DNA of 64,000 bases. It comes from Desulfospira joergensenii DSM 10085 (GTDB lineage: Bacteria > Desulfobacterota > Desulfobacteria > Desulfobacterales > Desulfobacteraceae). Positions within the stretch are counted from its first letter, which is position 1; the number at the start of each line of letters is the position of its first letter. Positions 1-8,854 of this stretch are shown here, in pieces. The stretch lies in contig NZ_ATUG01000002.1 of NCBI RefSeq assembly GCF_000420085.1, positions 1,488,001-1,552,000 of the forward strand, given 5' to 3'. Position numbers and translations under genes: made by a program. The notes under the pieces were generated by a model that did no database searches, had not been told where the DNA came from, and saw nothing but the letters and a program-made list of their open reading frames with translations.

Positions 1-506
1 TCCAAAAGAGCCTTCGGCACCAGGGGCGCTCCCATGGGGGTACCGTCTCTTTTGACCAGGCATTTTCGGGTGGAAAATTCCTTTTGGCTGAACCCCGTAA
101 TTCTGGAGATGAGAAAGGCTTTTTCCCCTTTTGCCTCCAGGTCGGCCAGGGCCCGGAACAGGGAGATCAGTTCCGGGTCATGGCCGTTTGACAAGGGGAG
201 AAAGGGTTCGATCAAAACCGTGAGATGGCCTCCACAGACCATGTCCAGCCCTGTTTTTAATTCATTGTCCAGGTTGAATTCCCGGATCAGGGCAGATTTG
301 TTTTCCAGGCTGGCCAGGCAGGTTTCAATGGTCCGGGCTTCCACCAGGCCCCCTCCGATGGTGCCGAAAAGGGTCCGGTCCCTCAATACGATCATTTTGG
401 ATCCCGAGGTCCTGGGGGTGGACCCTTTGTGGGTCATGATGGTGGCCAGGGAAAAGGCTGTGCCATGGGTCAGGCACTCCAGGATTTTTTTGTTCAGAGC
501 TTCCAT
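1..506 (-). CDS. XdhC/CoxI-family molybdenum-hydroxylase accessory protein (partial)
   Basis: The reading frame starts at an ATG at 506-504 and stays open to the left edge, so the C-terminal part is missing. The N-terminus has the features of the XdhC/CoxI family: a conserved GSTPR-type segment near residues 31-36 (KGSTPRT), a GTIGGGLVE motif about residues 51-59, and a CGGHLTVLIEP segment around residue 93. XdhC proteins handle molybdenum cofactor sulfuration or insertion for xanthine-dehydrogenase-type enzymes, so a molybdenum hydroxylase may lie beyond the left edge. That is inference, because no such enzyme is in the window. A weak purine-rich ribosome site (GGAAG) lies about 15 bases upstream. 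The long plus-strand frame over the same bases is a shadow. Confidence 0.75.
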   Translation of the reverse strand, partial: MEALNKKILECLTHGTAFSLATIMTHKGSTPRTSGSKMIVLRDRTLFGTIGGGLVEARTIETCLASLENKSALIREFNLDNELKTGLDMVCGGHLTVLIEPFLPLSNGHDPELISLFRALADLEAKGEKAFLISRITGFSQKEFSTRKCLVKRDGTPMGAPLVPKALL

Positions 507-803
507 ATTCCGCTTCCGTCTCTTCCAGGGAAGGCATGCCCCTGATCTAACGGTTCGGGCCTTCCCGTAAATTTCATGAATATTCCGGTTTCAGCCCCGG
601 GTTTCTCAGCCCGGGCCGGAACTGACGAACCTGATCCCATCATTTCCCGGATCAACGCATACTCCCAGTGGGAATATACCCGGACGGATGTAAAGGAAAT
701 CTCCCTTCGGGAACAGAGCGACCAGGTTTCCTAGAAATGAGCTATCAGAGGAAGATCGATAAATCAACCCAAACCATCCGGCAAAAAAACAATCCTTCCG
801 GGT
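507..803. other. Intergenic region, no gene
   Basis: This stretch separates the divergent 5' end of the XdhC-type gene from the 3' end of the rhodanese gene and should hold the promoter of the former. I see no convincing open frame, tRNA or recognised riboswitch. It has GC-rich short inverted repeats such as CCCGGG around 597-625. A structured 5' leader cannot be excluded by eye. Confidence 0.4.
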
Positions 804-1484
804 TCATTTTACAATGGGATACTGCTTCTGAGCCCAGGCGGCAATCCCCCGCTTGAGGTTCAGGATGTCTGAAAATCCTTTATCAATGAGGATCTTTGAT
901 GCCACGGTACTCCTGTTCCCGGTGGCGCAATAGATCAGGACCGGTTTTCCTTTATGGTCCTCCAGTTCCCGGATCCTCTTCTGCAGGCTCTGGACGGGGA
1001 TGAGCAGGGCGTCTTTCAAATGCCCCCTTTTGTACTCTCCCGGGGTCCTGACATCCAGGACAAGGGGCCCATGGGAGCGGATAAATTCATGGGCCTGTTC
1101 CGCCGTCAATTCCCTGTAGTTTGCCTGGATATATTCGATGACCCGGATCTCGCCCTTTATGCTTCCAATGGTAAAAGGGTGAACCCCCGGGGTCTTCATT
1201 TTAAAATAGGAGGTCTTTTCAAGATCCGGATCCAGGGGCTTGGCCCGGTTGGAAAGGGAGAACCTTGCCACAGGGTCCCGGAGGTCCCGGGGCAGCTTGA
1301 ATTTGATATAATCTCCCCGGTATACGGTGAAGGTTTGAACCCCGCTGTCGGGCCGGATCTCCAGTATGCGGAATCCGTTCTGGAGGGTGCCGGAGACTTT
1401 CTGGTCCGAGCCTGCCGGTCCGCAGAAGGAAAGAAAAAAGCCCGCAACCAGGAGGATAAGATAGACAAAAAATTTGGGTTTCAT
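804..1484 (-). CDS. Exported rhodanese-domain protein
   Basis: 226 residues. The N-terminus has a basic start, a hydrophobic stretch (residues 5-20) and Cys21 in an LSFC context, which is a tolerable but not ideal lipobox, so it is probably a lipoprotein or exported protein. Residues about 30-115 look like a beta-rich, cupredoxin-like domain. Residues about 122-226 are a rhodanese domain with the active-site loop CATGNRS and its cysteine at 186. Rhodanese domains bind persulfide and move sulfane sulfur. Here that would occur outside the cytoplasmic membrane, which fits a sulfur-metabolising anaerobe. The start is supported by AAAGGA nine bases upstream. The sulfur substrate and partner cannot be told from sequence. 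Confidence 0.8.
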   Translation of the reverse strand: MKPKFFVYLILLVAGFFLSFCGPAGSDQKVSGTLQNGFRILEIRPDSGVQTFTVYRGDYIKFKLPRDLRDPVARFSLSNRAKPLDPDLEKTSYFKMKTPGVHPFTIGSIKGEIRVIEYIQANYRELTAEQAHEFIRSHGPLVLDVRTPGEYKRGHLKDALLIPVQSLQKRIRELEDHKGKPVLIYCATGNRSTVASKILIDKGFSDILNLKRGIAAWAQKQYPIVK

Positions 1485-1638
1485 GGCTGAAATCCTTTGG
1501 ATTCTGGTTCATATATACACATCATTATAAGACAGCAGAATCATCTGTCATGTTTTTTATGCGGGTCCGGCTTCGGTCTTGTGCCGGGAACACCAACAGG
1601 GTATGATCCTCTTCCGGAACGACAGAAAGGACAAAAAC

Positions 1639-2142
1639 GTGGACCGCCTCGTTTGGAAGATTCAAAAATTTAAAGATCTGGGCATTGACGAACTTTATGA
1701 CCTGCTCAAGCTCAGGGCCGATGTGTTTGTGGTCGAGCAGAACAGTGCCTATCCTGATCTGGACGGCAAAGACAGGCACCGGGATACCGTCCATCTCACG
1801 GCCCGGACAGAAGGAAAGCGTCTGGCCGCCTATCTGAGAATCCTGGCTCCGGGAATCAGCTATCCTGATCCCAGTTTCGGCCGGGTGGTGGTGGCTCCTG
1901 AATTCCGGAACCAGGGGATCAGTCACACCCTGGTCAAAAAGGCCCTTTCCCTGATCCGGGTCCAATGGCCGGGCCGGGCCGTCACCATCGGTGCCCAGGT
2001 CTATCTTGAAAACTTTTACGGACTTCACGGATTTGTGCCCCTGTCCAAGGCGTATGTTGAAGACGGAATCCCCCACATTGATATGAAACGGCTCCCACAA
2101 AAGGGGGAGGATCCTGGAGCCGGAATCCCAGATTCTCCTTGA
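1639..2142 (+). CDS. elaA: ElaA-like GNAT N-acetyltransferase
   Basis: GNAT-fold acetyltransferase of the ElaA type. It begins with the family's KFKDLGIDELYDLLKLRADVF-like segment, in which a FVVEQN motif follows, and it has the acetyl-CoA loop region VVVAPEFRNQGIS. I prefer the GTG start at 1639, preceded by GAAAGGAC, because it gives 167 residues, close to the usual ElaA size. ATG starts at 1579 and 1603 in the same frame are possible. The acceptor substrate of ElaA proteins is not established. The gene stands alone between divergent and co-directional neighbours. Confidence 0.75.
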   Translation: MDRLVWKIQKFKDLGIDELYDLLKLRADVFVVEQNSAYPDLDGKDRHRDTVHLTARTEGKRLAAYLRILAPGISYPDPSFGRVVVAPEFRNQGISHTLVKKALSLIRVQWPGRAVTIGAQVYLENFYGLHGFVPLSKAYVEDGIPHIDMKRLPQKGEDPGAGIPDSP

Positions 2143-2221
2143 GGTCTCCCGGATTCTGGGCTAATCTGTCCCAATGAAATGAAGAATATAACCTTTCAAG
2201 CCCATCTTAAGGAGAGGAAGT

Positions 2222-2680
2222 ATGGACACAGAAAAATACAAAGACGTTATCTCCATGGCCATTCAGAATGAAATCGCTGCCCGGGAATTCTATGAAAATG
2301 TGTCGGCCCGGATCAAGGATGATTATCTCAAGGAGCTCTTTGCAGATTTTGCAAAGGAAGAAAAAAAACATGAAACCATTCTGACCGGAATCCTGAACCA
2401 GGAAAAGGTGGATGCCCAGTACTTTGATTTTGACAAGGATTTCCAGGTGGCGGAAACCATTGACATGCCCGAGGTCAGTGCAGACATGGATCTGAAAAGC
2501 GCCATCGGCCTTGCCATGAAAAATGAGGAAATCGCCATGAAGCAGTACACGGCCCTTGCCGCCAACTGTAGCGATCCGGAACTGGAAGCGGTTTTCCTGG
2601 ACCTGGCCTCCATGGAAAGGGGACACAAGCACATGATGGAGGAAAAATTCGTGGACGTGGCATTTCCAGAGGTCTGGTAG
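2222..2680 (+). CDS. Ferritin-like (rubrerythrin-type) di-iron protein without rubredoxin domain
   Basis: 152 residues forming an all-helical ferritin-like domain. The expected metal-ligand motifs are visible: NEIAAREFYE near residue 16, EEKKHE near residue 43, NEEIAMKQY about residue 100 and ERGHKH near residue 137. The C-terminal rubredoxin-like CxxC pairs of a full rubrerythrin are absent. Members of this family reduce peroxide or store iron in anaerobes. A strong ribosome site (GGAGAGG) sits seven bases before the ATG. It appears monocistronic. Confidence 0.85.
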   Translation: MDTEKYKDVISMAIQNEIAAREFYENVSARIKDDYLKELFADFAKEEKKHETILTGILNQEKVDAQYFDFDKDFQVAETIDMPEVSADMDLKSAIGLAMKNEEIAMKQYTALAANCSDPELEAVFLDLASMERGHKHMMEEKFVDVAFPEVW

Positions 2681-2785
2681 TCCCCCTGGTCCGGGAAACT
2701 TAAATAAAATCTTAGCAGTGCCGTAACACCATAGAAACATTTGTCCTTTACAATCCGTCAACTTTTAGAGGATGGATTAGGGACA

Positions 2786-5215
2786 ATGACGGCATTAAAA
2801 TACGGGCCGGCCAGCGGTCTGAGACTGGTGAAGGGGCAGACGGATAGGGTTGACCCTTCCCGGGAAGTTCTGAGAAATATCCTGGGCATTGAAACCGGTT
2901 CCGGGGACCGTTTCATCCGGTCTCTGCCCTTTTGTGCCGGGGACGCCACGGCCGGAGCTGAAAATGAATTCCAGGCCGTGGTCGAAGGCCGGCGGGAAGA
3001 CCTGGACCTGCCCCTCACCCTTTTATCTTCCAACTACTATAAAAACATCGTCAAAAGGGCCAAATCCGGTGACACCAGCGGCAGGTCCATCGCAGCCCTT
3101 GAAAAATTCCTCTCCGACATCAATGCCCGTGTCTGGGAAAACTCATGGGTGAGATTTCCCAGGAGGGCCCTCAACTCCTTTGCCAACCAGGTCTTTAATT
3201 CGGATTTAAAGGCGGATAAATCAGATCCCTCTTCCGGATATCGCAAAGATGCAAACGCCTTTGTCTTTGAAAACCAGGGAGAGGCCCAGATCAGGATCCC
3301 GGTGAGCTATCTGCTGAAACTTGCCCTGGCCGACGCAGTGGGGGACGATCCTGATCTTTCTTCCCATGTCCGGGACTGGGGCGAAAAGATGATGGACCAT
3401 TTCTCCAATGACAATTCATCCCCGGAACTCTTTTCCTTTCATCCGGTAAAATCCGACCAGACCACGGCAGGACTGGGAGAGAAACTGGCTTCAGAGACCC
3501 TGCTCCGTTTTCTTCTGACCCAGGTCCTGGTGGCCTATGCCCATGAAAAATTTTTTCTCAGGGAGACCGGACAGAAGGTCAGGGTATTTTTTTCCTCAAC
3601 CCCGCCCATGCGGCAGAAGCAGCTCAACAACTGCATTTCCGATTCCTTTTACCGGGAGCTGTTCATGAGTCCCTGCCTGTCCGGCTGGGACAGGGGGGAG
3701 GAAAAAAAAGATTATATGAATGTCTGCCACCGGGTATTGTCCCGGAGCCAGCTTAACGGGGTGGCCAAACTCAAGGAGGCCGGGATCATCACCTCAAACC
3801 TGGTGGTCCTGCCCAATACCTCCAATATCAGCCTGGCCAACAACGGGACCCATATCAGCCTGGGCAGCCTGAAACTTTCCGGGCTCATGGCCGACCCGAA
3901 ATCCGGTTTCAAAAACCCCATGGAAAAGTATATGGGGGACCTGGTCATCAAGGTTTGTGAACATTTTCTGCCCCTTTTTCCGGGGATCTACAGCGCTTCC
4001 CCCTTTCGTCTGGAATTCAAGGATTTTCATCCGGAACAGGTATTGGGATTTTTGCCCCATGAGCTGGACTACACCCATCTGCGGATGCTCTGGCGCAAGT
4101 GGAAGAAAAAGGCGTCCATCAAAGTCATGGGAAGCCCCCTGACCCCTTTCGGACCGGTTCTGCTGGATACCATGATCAGCCGGGTTTTCAACCTGAAGGG
4201 GGATTTTGTCCCGGATTTCAGGCTTGTTGACTATTTTGCCTCCATCATGAGCACCTTTGAAAGCCCGGCCCTGGACGGCAGGCTGGAGAGCGAGGCCCGG
4301 CTCAAGAAAGATCTGACGGAGATGGGGATCTTTGATGAGAGAATGCCCCTGTATCAGCTCATCCGGCTCAGAAAATACGGGCAGATGGGATATTCCGGGT
4401 TTGAGCACCGGTATTTTTCCATTTTTGAAAATGTTCTCCAGGATATGGGAAACGGGGCCAATCTCCAGCTTCTCATTACCAGTCTGGCCCATAAGTATAT
4501 CCTGTCCGGGGAGATCAGCCATGCCATGATTCCCGATGTCCCGGAAGTGGAGAGTGAGCGGCGCCAGATATTCTATTGTACGGCCATCAATCTCCCCTCA
4601 TTCTATATCCGGACCCAAACAAAAAATAGCTTTCTGGCAAAGATCCTCAAGATTGCGGGTAAGACAAAGAAAAGCCGGCGCTACCCCGGATTCACCCAGG
4701 TCCGGGTCAGGGAGTACCAGAAAGGACTGATCCATCTGCTGAAAACCGACGGGGCCTCCCTGATGGAGGCCTTTAAAATGGAACAGGCGATCCAGGACCT
4801 GGAAAGAAGGATTGTAAATCCCGAAAGATACTCTGCCTGGGGAAAGCTGTGCTCCGGCATCCTCGACAGGGAGGGGAGCAGGGCAGATCCCATGACCCTG
4901 ACCGGCCAATCCTTTAACCGCCGGGCCGAGACCTTTTATACGGACAAACTCAGAAAGATCCATATCGCCCAGGGATTTGAACTGCTCGGCCAGGTTCTCC
5001 AAAAGATGGACCTCTGGGCCACATACCGGGAAAAGGCCTATGGGGACTCGGTCCGAAGTATCCTGGGCAACGAGGACCTCCTGGAATTTCTGCGAAGGGC
5101 CCGGTCAAAATTTGAGGATGAAACCATGGATCCCGGGGAATTGAAAAAATTGATTTACCTGATCATCCTTGTGGTGGGTCTGGAAAAAAGCAAGTATGAA
5201 GCATCAGTACATTGA
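2786..5215 (+). CDS. Large conserved-looking protein of unknown function, first gene of a putative lipid operon
   Basis: About 809 residues from the preferred ATG at 2786, preceded by TTAGGGAC. An in-frame TTG at 2741 would add 15 residues. I do not recognise the family. There is no signal peptide or clear membrane segment until a hydrophobic C-terminal stretch (LKKLIYLIILVVGL). Distinct segments include LVVLPNTSNISLANNGTHIS in the middle and a basic RKWKKKASIKV patch. Its size recalls PlsB-type acyltransferases, but I cannot find their catalytic motif convincingly. Its 3' end overlaps the next gene (a phosphatidylserine decarboxylase homologue) by 20 bases, so the two are probably translationally coupled. 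A role in phospholipid or envelope metabolism is inferred from context only. Confidence 0.7.
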   Translation: MTALKYGPASGLRLVKGQTDRVDPSREVLRNILGIETGSGDRFIRSLPFCAGDATAGAENEFQAVVEGRREDLDLPLTLLSSNYYKNIVKRAKSGDTSGRSIAALEKFLSDINARVWENSWVRFPRRALNSFANQVFNSDLKADKSDPSSGYRKDANAFVFENQGEAQIRIPVSYLLKLALADAVGDDPDLSSHVRDWGEKMMDHFSNDNSSPELFSFHPVKSDQTTAGLGEKLASETLLRFLLTQVLVAYAHEKFFLRETGQKVRVFFSSTPPMRQKQLNNCISDSFYRELFMSPCLSGWDRGEEKKDYMNVCHRVLSRSQLNGVAKLKEAGIITSNLVVLPNTSNISLANNGTHISLGSLKLSGLMADPKSGFKNPMEKYMGDLVIKVCEHFLPLFPGIYSASPFRLEFKDFHPEQVLGFLPHELDYTHLRMLWRKWKKKASIKVMGSPLTPFGPVLLDTMISRVFNLKGDFVPDFRLVDYFASIMSTFESPALDGRLESEARLKKDLTEMGIFDERMPLYQLIRLRKYGQMGYSGFEHRYFSIFENVLQDMGNGANLQLLITSLAHKYILSGEISHAMIPDVPEVESERRQIFYCTAINLPSFYIRTQTKNSFLAKILKIAGKTKKSRRYPGFTQVRVREYQKGLIHLLKTDGASLMEAFKMEQAIQDLERRIVNPERYSAWGKLCSGILDREGSRADPMTLTGQSFNRRAETFYTDKLRKIHIAQGFELLGQVLQKMDLWATYREKAYGDSVRSILGNEDLLEFLRRARSKFEDETMDPGELKKLIYLIILVVGLEKSKYEASVH

Positions 5216-6221
5216 CCGGGAAACCGGCCTCCCGATTACCGAAAATCTGGTCCACGACCGGGTGATCGCCGCCATATACTCGGGAATCCGGGAGAATGCA
5301 AGATTTCTTTTTGACCTCCTGGTTTCCCCCCGGGCCTCTGCCCTGGTTGGATTTTTAAATTACGATTTCAGATTTAAAAAACCCCCTCTGGATCCGGACC
5401 GGTTTTTTCGGACCCACGGCATTGATCTTAGGGAAATAGAGGGGCGGCTTGAAGACCTGACCTCCCTTCGCAAAGTGTTTGAACGCAGGATCCGGTTCAG
5501 GGAAGTGCGCCCCATGCCCGAAACACCGGGGAGTGTGGTATCCCCTGCAGATTCAAAGATGCTGGCCGGTTCTTTTTCCCGGGAAAAATCCCTCTGGGTC
5601 AAGGAAAAGTTCTTTAACTTTATGGAACTTCTGGGTGGGGATAAGCCGGAGTGGCTCAAAGCCTTTGACAAGGGAGACTGGGCCGTGTTCAGGCTCACCC
5701 CTGAAAAATATCACTACAACCATGTGCCGGCAGCGGGCCGGGTCATTGATTTCTACGGGATCGACGGCTGCTTTCACTCCTGTAACCCCGGGGCCGTGGT
5801 CAGGGAGGTCACTCCCTATTCCAAGAACCGAAGGGTGGTGACCCTCATTGATACGGATGTGGACGGAGGAGAGGGAATCGGTCTGGTGGCCATGGTGGAG
5901 GTGGGGGCATTGATGATCGGCCAAATTGTCCAGTGCTACTCGGGCCGGGGGTATGAAGATCCGGTTGGGGTCAGTCCCGGGCTTTTCCTGAAAAAGGGTC
6001 AGCCCAAGAGCCTTTTCCGGCCGGGCAGTTCCACCACCATCCTCATCTTTCAAAGGGACCGGATCAAGTTTTCCAGGGATATCCTGGGCAACCTGCACAG
6101 AAAGGACGTCCAGAGCCGGTTTACATCCGGATTCGGCCGGCCCCTGGTGGAGACGGACGTCAGGGTCAGGTCGATCATCGGCCAAAGGTTAAAAAACAAT
6201 GGAGATAATGGAGAAGTATGA
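5196..6221 (+). CDS. Phosphatidylserine decarboxylase family protein
   Basis: 341 residues from the ATG at 5196. The pyruvoyl-dependent phosphatidylserine decarboxylase family makes phosphatidylethanolamine and cleaves itself at a conserved serine. Visible are the FRLTPEKYHYNHVP motif, matching the family's YHxxH region, and the C-terminal FRPGSSTTILIF motif, matching the GS(S/T)T self-cleavage site. The long N-terminal region (about 130 residues) resembles the larger PSD-related proteins rather than the minimal bacterial Psd. The gene starts inside the preceding unknown gene and ends in an ATGA overlap with the Lgt-like gene. A specialised lipid substrate is possible given these neighbours. 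Confidence 0.85.
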   Translation: MKHQYIDRETGLPITENLVHDRVIAAIYSGIRENARFLFDLLVSPRASALVGFLNYDFRFKKPPLDPDRFFRTHGIDLREIEGRLEDLTSLRKVFERRIRFREVRPMPETPGSVVSPADSKMLAGSFSREKSLWVKEKFFNFMELLGGDKPEWLKAFDKGDWAVFRLTPEKYHYNHVPAAGRVIDFYGIDGCFHSCNPGAVVREVTPYSKNRRVVTLIDTDVDGGEGIGLVAMVEVGALMIGQIVQCYSGRGYEDPVGVSPGLFLKKGQPKSLFRPGSSTTILIFQRDRIKFSRDILGNLHRKDVQSRFTSGFGRPLVETDVRVRSIIGQRLKNNGDNGEV

Positions 6222-7270
6222 TGGAGTCTGTTTTTTTTGTTCTGGGATTGGGCCTTTTTCTGGGTCTGGTCTTATGCTGGGGATTCAGGAACCTGCCTGA
6301 AGAAAGATGGCAGATGGTGGCCGCCCTTCCCCGGAAAAAAAGGGAGCACGGTTCATGGCAGGGGTTGAACCTGACCTGGTACGGACTGCTCTCGGCCAAC
6401 GCCTACGCCTTCAGTGTGGTGATTCTTCTGGTTCTGGCCGTTTCCGCCGGGATCCCCCTGGCCGCCCTGGTCATCCTCACGGCCCTGTTCCTGGCCGTGA
6501 CCGTGCCTTCGTCCCGGATCGTGGCAGGGATGGTGGAGAAAAAAAAGGCCACCCTTACCGTGGGCGGTGCCGTTTTTGTGGGAACCGTGATCGCCCCCTG
6601 GCTGATTCTTTTGATCAACCAGACCCTGGGCCGGTACATGGACTTTTCCATTTCCGTTCCCGTGCTCCTGGCCGCCATCTCCATCGCCTACACCTTTGGA
6701 GAGTCCCTGGGGAGACTGGCCTGCCTCAGCTTCGGCTGTTGTTACGGTAAACCGTTAAAAGAGTGCTCCGGCCTGACCCGGCGTCTCTTTTCCCGGTTCT
6801 ATATCGTGTTTACGGGCAAGACCAAGAAGATCTCCTATGCCTCGGGCCTGGACGGGGAAAGGATGATTCCCATCCAGATGATCACCTCCGTGATCTACGG
6901 GGTGTCGGCCCTGGCAGGCACCTGGCTTTTCCTGGAGGGATTTCCCCGGGCCGCCCTCATGGAAACCCTTTTCGTCACCCAGATCTGGCGGGTGGGTTCG
7001 GAATTCTTCCGGGCCGATTTCAGGGGGGAACTCAAGTTCTCCATCTACCAGATCATGGCCCTGGCCACCATTGCCTATGGATCAATGGTGGTCTGGATAT
7101 TTCCCCAGTCCCCTCTGTCAACGGACCTGGGCCTGGGCCTCAAGGCCCTGTGGAACCCGGGTATCCTGCTCTTTGTCCAGACGGTCTGGGGAATCGGGTT
7201 CTTCCATTCCGGCCGCAGTTCCGTAACAGATTCAAAAATTTTCTTTAACGTGGTACGGGATAAAATCTAA
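6218..7270 (+). CDS. Lgt-like (prolipoprotein diacylglyceryl transferase-like) membrane protein
   Basis: 350 residues with about seven or eight hydrophobic segments. Two motifs match the Lgt superfamily: GESLGRLACLSFGCCYGKP around residue 165, equivalent to the GRxxNxxxxxxYG region, and WRVGSEFFRADFRGE around residue 260, equivalent to the R-x3-E region. True Lgt moves diacylglycerol from phosphatidylglycerol to prolipoproteins. This homologue has a long N-terminal extension and sits beside a PSD-family gene, so it may be a divergent phospholipid-using transferase rather than the housekeeping Lgt. The start codon overlaps the PSD stop codon (GTATGATGG). Confidence 0.7.
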   Translation: MMESVFFVLGLGLFLGLVLCWGFRNLPEERWQMVAALPRKKREHGSWQGLNLTWYGLLSANAYAFSVVILLVLAVSAGIPLAALVILTALFLAVTVPSSRIVAGMVEKKKATLTVGGAVFVGTVIAPWLILLINQTLGRYMDFSISVPVLLAAISIAYTFGESLGRLACLSFGCCYGKPLKECSGLTRRLFSRFYIVFTGKTKKISYASGLDGERMIPIQMITSVIYGVSALAGTWLFLEGFPRAALMETLFVTQIWRVGSEFFRADFRGELKFSIYQIMALATIAYGSMVVWIFPQSPLSTDLGLGLKALWNPGILLFVQTVWGIGFFHSGRSSVTDSKIFFNVVRDKI

Positions 7271-7698
7271 TGGGATTTACCATCACCCGAAACCTTCAGG
7301 TAAAGGCCATGCTCTTCCTCTGGGTCTATGATCTGATCAAGTTCTGGCTCTTTTCAGACCTGGCCCGGGTCCACGGCATCAATCCCTGGATTTTTCTTTT
7401 CCTGGATATGGTCACCGTTGTCCCCTATGCCATGGGCCTGGCCCGGTTTATCAACTCCCTTACCGGCCAGGCCCAGAAACTCCATGAGGTCCTGGTCTGG
7501 GGAATTGTCCTGATTTTCAGCACGATTCTTCCCTATGCCTATGCCGCCTGGGCCGGAAAAGAAGAGTTCACCTTCCGGTCCTGGACTGTTTTCGGCCTGG
7601 TTCTGTTTTTTATCCTGGTCAATCTGATCCGGGCCGTCCAGGCGAAACTGGATAAAAAAAAAGATAGCTGCGCAGCAGCGGTTCAGGTGAAAGGCTGA
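7270..7698 (+). CDS. Small multi-pass membrane protein of unknown function
   Basis: 142 residues with about four hydrophobic segments and a lysine-rich C-terminus. I do not recognise a family. The start codon overlaps the stop of the Lgt-like gene (TAATG), so it is the last gene of a tightly coupled four-gene unit with the large unknown protein, the PSD homologue and the Lgt-like protein. A supporting role in the same envelope process is inferred. Confidence 0.7.
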   Translation: MGFTITRNLQVKAMLFLWVYDLIKFWLFSDLARVHGINPWIFLFLDMVTVVPYAMGLARFINSLTGQAQKLHEVLVWGIVLIFSTILPYAYAAWAGKEEFTFRSWTVFGLVLFFILVNLIRAVQAKLDKKKDSCAAAVQVKG

Positions 7699-8048
7699 AG
7701 CGGGATGGACTGAAGGCTGAAGTGTTTGATGTCAGGGAACAAATTAATTAACAATCAACCTAAATCCCTTTACCCCTTTTCAAGCCCTTCTCCCGATATC
7801 CTCGTGAAGCCATGAATCAACAGACCCATTGACCTTCCTGTACTTTTTTATCAAGACAGCCTCCCGCCTGGTAACCCTATGATATTGGGAGGCGGGTCCA
7901 AGACTTTCAGTACCTGAAGCATGGAGTTCGTTTTGTATGAAAATACAGATATTCCCCCATTTACACTCGTCCCCCGGCAAAATAAGATATCTGTTATCAG
8001 GAATTCGAACGAAAACGAAGTTGATCCCAAAACAAAAGGAGAATATCC
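7699..8048. other. Intergenic region with one short inverted repeat
   Basis: No convincing gene. The 66-codon minus-strand frame here lacks a ribosome site and recognisable features. An inverted repeat CCCGCCT / AGGCGGG (7863-7869 and 7890-7896) with inner CCC/GGG pairing may fold in RNA and could end the preceding operon, although no T-run follows it. Confidence 0.4.
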
Positions 8049-8321
8049 ATGTCTCTAAAAGACCAATTGATAAAGAAGCTGGAATCCCGGGTCAATGCCT
8101 TGGAAAAAGAGGCTGAGGCTGAAAAGGCGGAAGCGGCAAAAAAGCAGGCTGAGGCGGAAACCGAGGAGGCCGGTGCGGAAATTAAATCAGAATTCACAGA
8201 AAAAATCAGATCGATCCAGTCGGATATCACAACGGTTAAAACCAGACTTGATGAAATCAAAATCGCCGGAGAAGAACGCATGGAAGAGTTCAAACGCCAG
8301 ATCGGGGACTGGATCGGTTAA
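8049..8321 (+). CDS. Small charged coiled-coil protein
   Basis: 90 residues, very rich in Glu, Lys and Ala, with heptad-like spacing through most of its length (residues 5-80), predicting a single long coiled coil. There is no signal peptide. A strong ribosome site (AAAGGAGAATATCC) precedes the ATG, so it is probably expressed. It lies 59 bases upstream of a universal-stress-protein gene and may be co-transcribed with it. Function unknown. Confidence 0.7.
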   Translation: MSLKDQLIKKLESRVNALEKEAEAEKAEAAKKQAEAETEEAGAEIKSEFTEKIRSIQSDITTVKTRLDEIKIAGEERMEEFKRQIGDWIG

Positions 8322-8380
8322 GGGGTGGAAGAAGAGGAGAATATTCACGGCGACGAATATAAAATAAGGAGAAAGAGACC

Positions 8381-8854
8381 ATGAATCGTAAAATACTGAT
8401 TCCGTTTAACGAATCTGAGTGTGCCAAAAACACCGTCACCTTTGTCGCAGAACACCTGGACAAAGACCATGAGATCACGCTGTTCCATGTCGTGCCGGAT
8501 ACAGCGGCCGCATGCGGGCTCGACAGCCCCAGCCTCACACCCTATTTTGAAAAAGAGCGGAATGCCTTTTGCCGCATGGAGGAGCGGCGCCAGGATATGA
8601 TGCTGGTAACGCTTGAAACAGCAAAAATGGCTTTACTGAATGCCGGGTTTTCCGACGCCAAGATCCACGTAAAAACGCAGGCCCAGAACAAAGGCATTGC
8701 CGCCGATATTGTGCAGGAGGTAAAAAAGGGGAACTACGGCATGGTTGCCATGGGACGGCGGTCGGTCTCAGGCATAAAAGATTTTTTTATGGGCAGCAAT
8801 GTTCTGCGGGTAATGAACGCCCTGGGTGGCATTCCCATGGTCATCGTGGACTAA
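8381..8854 (+). CDS. Universal stress protein (UspA family)
   Basis: 157 residues with the UspA fold: an N-terminal KILIPFNESE strand-loop and a C-terminal GRRSVSGIKDFFMGSN segment that matches the family's G-x2-G-x9-G(S/T) nucleotide-binding motif. Universal stress proteins bind ATP or dimerise under stress. The ribosome site AAGGAGAAAGAGACC lies just upstream. It is paired with the upstream coiled-coil gene. Confidence 0.85.
   Translation: MNRKILIPFNESECAKNTVTFVAEHLDKDHEITLFHVVPDTAAACGLDSPSLTPYFEKERNAFCRMEERRQDMMLVTLETAKMALLNAGFSDAKIHVKTQAQNKGIAADIVQEVKKGNYGMVAMGRRSVSGIKDFFMGSNVLRVMNALGGIPMVIVD

Noticed and set aside
34..570. 178-codon plus-strand open frame
   Set aside because: It is antisense to the XdhC-type gene, whose translation has clear family motifs.
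7780..7980. 66-codon minus-strand open frame
   Set aside because: No ribosome site, no recognisable features, and it overlaps a GC-rich inverted repeat.
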